The notes under the pieces were generated by a model. The model was not told where the DNA came from. It did not search any database and saw nothing but the letters and a program-made list of their open reading frames with translations. Both the position numbers and the translations under genes were made by a program. Positions 61,300 through 64,000 of a DNA stretch of 64,000 nt are shown in pieces; position 1 is the stretch's first letter, and every line of letters starts with the position of its first letter. Source of the DNA: Nautilus pompilius (lineage: Eukaryota > Mollusca > Cephalopoda > Nautilida > Nautilidae); contig JACATO010002186.1 in assembly GCA_018389105.1 (NCBI GenBank), positions 1,378,501-1,442,500 of the forward strand. Reading direction: 5' to 3'.

Positions 61300-61950
61300 G
61301 CGCTAATGCACACTCTCTCCCCCAGAAGCCGCCGTATATTCCCGCTGCGAGAGAAGTAAAAATTAGGCAAGACTTTCTCCAGAAAACATCTTTTGCTGTC
61401 GTTTCTTCAAAGGAAGACCAACCAGTGGACATTTGGCGCGGATTCCTTCTGCCTGATGAAGTCGGCAGTTAGCGTATTTTCTGGTCTGAGAGCAGCATTA
61501 CTTTGTTCCGCATGGCCACTCATAGAACCATCCATTAATCGAGAGCATACCTACACAAGGGAGGCAATCGGCTGCGCCTGTCGGACACCAACGGTCAGGA
61601 AGTAGTGATATCTGGCTGTAAAACACCGATTTTCACTAAATATAACCCGCCTGACGCCGTTTTTTGAAGCTGACTAATGCAATGGTGTCTCTGGTTTACT
61701 TGACATGTGTCTGCACGCCGCCATCGTGGATTTTACTGCTGCAAAAATATACGAAATTCATGTTCTTATACGCGAGAGATTTGTTAGACCGGAAGGGGTC
61801 ATGTGCAGTCACACAAAAAAAAAACACGTGACAGCTCACGTTTACCACTTTCTCTTCTTAGCTTTTAGACCTTTGGGTTTGACAGCACCTGATGGCGGTC
61901 TGATAACTTTAGTGAAAGCTGCCCTCAACTCCGGTATCTCTAGACTTCAG
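61300..61950. other. non-coding DNA
   Basis: Three plus-strand open frames of 67-84 codons (61,269-61,472, 61,393-61,605, 61,705-61,959) show no known motif and no matching splice sites that I could pair with the signal-peptide-like exon. Confidence 0.5.
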
Positions 61951-61954
61951 TGCT

Positions 61955-62085
61955 TGTGAGCCCGGCATGGAAAGATCGACTGGAGTGGGAGGAGACCTCC
62001 ACAACTGGCTGGTTCCCCGACCGGGAATCGAACCCGGATCCCCTCCCTCTCACAGCGCTGGCGGTCTGGTAGCCTACCGTCCAAA
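61955..62085 (-). mobile_element. tRNA-derived SINE, second type
   Basis: Read on the minus strand, a tRNA-like head (TAGGCTACCAGACCGCCAGC) is followed by a perfect B-box, GGTTCGATTCC (plus strand 62,024-62,034), inside a stem ending CCCGGTCGGGG. A body with GGAGGTCTCCTCCCACTCCA follows. It is not a functional tRNA gene because the tRNA-like part lacks a proper acceptor stem and anticodon arm. The body differs from that of the 21.8-kb family. Confidence 0.65.
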
Positions 62086-62089
62086 ATAA

Positions 62090-63360
62090 ATGATTATTTA
62101 GAATTCAGCTGTTCAAGGGCTGGTTGCGTGGTGGAGTGGGGTGGGGGTCGCCATTTTTATTTTTCTTACTGTCAAGTCAGTGATATATTTTTTTTGTATT
62201 AATTATTAGTGATTATCTCCCTTACCATCTTAAAACAACGAAAAAAAACGTATCCAAAATATTATAGTTGTTTAAAAAGAAGTACAAATAATATATCTAC
62301 AAATGTATATTTTTAATTTTAGGTTTTTCTAAATTTACAATAGTTTATACCGTTTTTAGACAATATTTTGTTTTACGTTCAAATCGTAAATTGTTTTTTT
62401 CATTGTATAATATCCATCCCTACCTGCCGGAGGCAATAGTCCGTAATAACTTGTAGCAGCAGCCCTAGGGCGGGCAGTAAATACAGCCGAACCATCGGGG
62501 AATACTTTTATTTTAAATGGAAAGAGATGATATATTGTAAGTTAGGATCACATGCGAAACAGCCGGCTGGCACCCGGTAATTCCTTGGCCTTGTAGAACA
62601 TGAGCTACGTGAAAAGGTCGCCAACTAATCCCACACGAAAAGGAGATGATGACCCATGAAGACAGTGCTTTTATTTTTGTCATAGAGGTAGGTGCTAACG
62701 TATTTCAAATTAGCCCGATTTACAGATTTAAATTTAAATATATTTTACTCAGACAACCATTCAAATATATATATGGTAGAGGTTAAGTTGGCGTTTTGGT
62801 TTTTGGAGATCTGTGCTGATATTCTACTTGAATAAATACTCTCTTGGTGACATATTTCATCTCACGTCACCATCACAGCTAAGTGTAGAAGGTAAATAAT
62901 ACATAAACGCCATGCCCGAGTCACGTGGAGCGAATTGTGATAGAGCCATGTCCACACACGGCAGGTGGTGTTGTGGGTTCTGCCATGGCCGTCCCAGAAC
63001 TCTAAACGCATCTCTATGTCAGCGTGCAAGAACTGTATGACCGATTGGTGGACTACTACACATGTTTATACATAGAATATAACAAGCCTCGTTTTTGAAA
63101 AAAAGATCTAGATACAGTTCTGAGAAATGAATATAGTGTCCATAATAAAGGCATGTAAACCAGCAAAATCTTAGAGTAGATTACTTAAACCCAAAGTAGA
63201 ATATTCCCGAAAACTGACAGTCTTGAACACTGAACTGTCACTGAACGCTGCTTTCATAATAAATATTTTACTAAATCAGATCAACAGTTTTTGTTGGAAT
63301 TCTTCATCCACGAGAATAATAAAGCACAAAGTGTCACGTGAGCAGCCTTGAACGAATTAG
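62090..63360. other. mostly AT-rich non-coding DNA
   Basis: I recognise nothing here. It includes a short AT run at 62,765-62,775 and CACGTG words at 62,922 and 63,335. Confidence 0.6.
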
Positions 63361-63369
63361 CATGCACAA

Positions 63370-64000
63370 TCAACACAGATTATCTTGATGTCTTATAGGC
63401 TTCATAATACAACAACCTGGACTTTTAGCATCGCTCTCATTAGTAGTTGATAAGTTCTTGGAAAAATTAGGTTTGACATTTTTATTTGGCTCAGGTAAAT
63501 TCTCTACCCAAGTCTGCATCAGTAAAGATGAGTTGCTTCCTTTCATTGGGAAGAAAGATGTGTTTTCTGTTGCGCCTGAAGACGTCACTGACCGGCGTCC
63601 TTAAGATGTTTATGACCTTGGCGAATTCTGGTTACGATACCAAATTTCCACTGATTATGAAGTCTAAATCTGACCTTTTCATCTTGTGACAGAGTGGTTA
63701 ATGGCATTGCTAACCTGTTGTAATGATTACACTGACAATATTGTAAAAGTTCCCGAAGTTCTTGTACAATACTTGGATTTTCAGATTGCGGTCTGAAACA
63801 GCATTGAGTAATCTCAGGTCTCTATCCATTAGAAATTTAGATTGTGCCTTTCTATCGTTAAAAATGGTTAGATATGGATCTTTATTGTCTTTTTAATCCT
63901 CCCCACCATGAGCCAGGTGGTCACTCTTTACTATGGGGTTACTGACATTCCCTAGGTCGTCATTGCCGAAGCGTCCGAAGCGGTGATATTTGAACGTATG
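63370..64000 (-). pseudogene. Ty3/gypsy retrotransposon pol, integrase C-terminal end (cut by window edge)
   Basis: The minus strand, across several frames, gives the end of a gypsy integrase in order. KDNKDPYLTIFNDR (about 63,850-63,890) matches the usual late core 'DPYLALL.YRNTP'. A 'RRLR..LP' region is then degraded to LMDRDLRLLNAVSDR. QELRELLQYCQCNHYNR follows, then SQDEKVRFRLHNQWKFGIVT, which matches the 'GD.VR.R....W..G.V' domain. The end is FRRNRKHIFLPNE, the family's 'YRRNR.HL', with a stop at 63,370. One stop and at least two frameshifts are present. The rest of pol would lie beyond the right edge. It is an old copy. Confidence 0.8.

Noticed and set aside
62000-62060. Possible tRNA gene (perfect B-box)
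   Set aside because: The A-box and B-box surroundings do not close into a full cloverleaf, and the sequence continues into a SINE body.

Overview
This is 64 kb of animal genomic DNA without a complete, recognisable host protein-coding gene. It carries long AT-rich non-coding stretches, microsatellites, tRNA-derived SINEs and decayed DNA transposons of the mariner, Tc1, hAT and pogo/Tigger groups. That mix fits a large invertebrate genome. A mollusc, perhaps a cephalopod, is my best guess, but no host gene proves it. Almost every recognisable protein is a broken transposase.

Layout. (1) 1-38.6 kb is AT-rich and visibly poor in CpG. It holds a possible regulatory block (3.85-4.6 kb), a relic of an unnamed mobile-element protein (6.4-7.3 kb), two adjacent pogo-type relics on the minus strand (10.3-12.3 kb), an old mariner (14.8-17.6 kb) split by a younger hAT with a perfect 8-bp target duplication (15.4-16.9 kb), a Tc1 relic (19.6-20.2 kb), three SINE copies (7.4, 21.8, 23.0 kb) and two better-preserved mariners with matching ends (23.7-25.0 and 29.5-30.7 kb). 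(2) At about 38.6 kb the composition changes sharply. From there to the end CpG is common, simple repeats and long C runs appear, and promoter-type motifs (CRE, ETS+CRE, YY1-like, X-box) recur. A likely CpG-rich promoter with a minus-strand splice donor lies at 39.9-40.4 kb. (3) Two tandem arrays, at 47.5-48.0 kb and 57.9-58.9 kb, share one core made of a CT run followed by a CRE-like palindrome. The second array has clear higher-order structure. (4) A plus-strand signal-peptide-like exon at 61.1 kb may be the first coding exon of a secreted or membrane protein. A Ty3/gypsy integrase end, minus strand, runs off the right edge.

Interpretation. The CpG-poor left part would fit the methylated body or first intron of a gene starting near 40 kb and read leftward, with the CpG-rich right part an unmethylated regulatory domain. 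This is inference. No working gene system is visible. The most unusual objects are the paired CRE-bearing minisatellites, the small hairpin repeat family at 43.6 and 46.0 kb, and the 25-kb CpG-rich domain.
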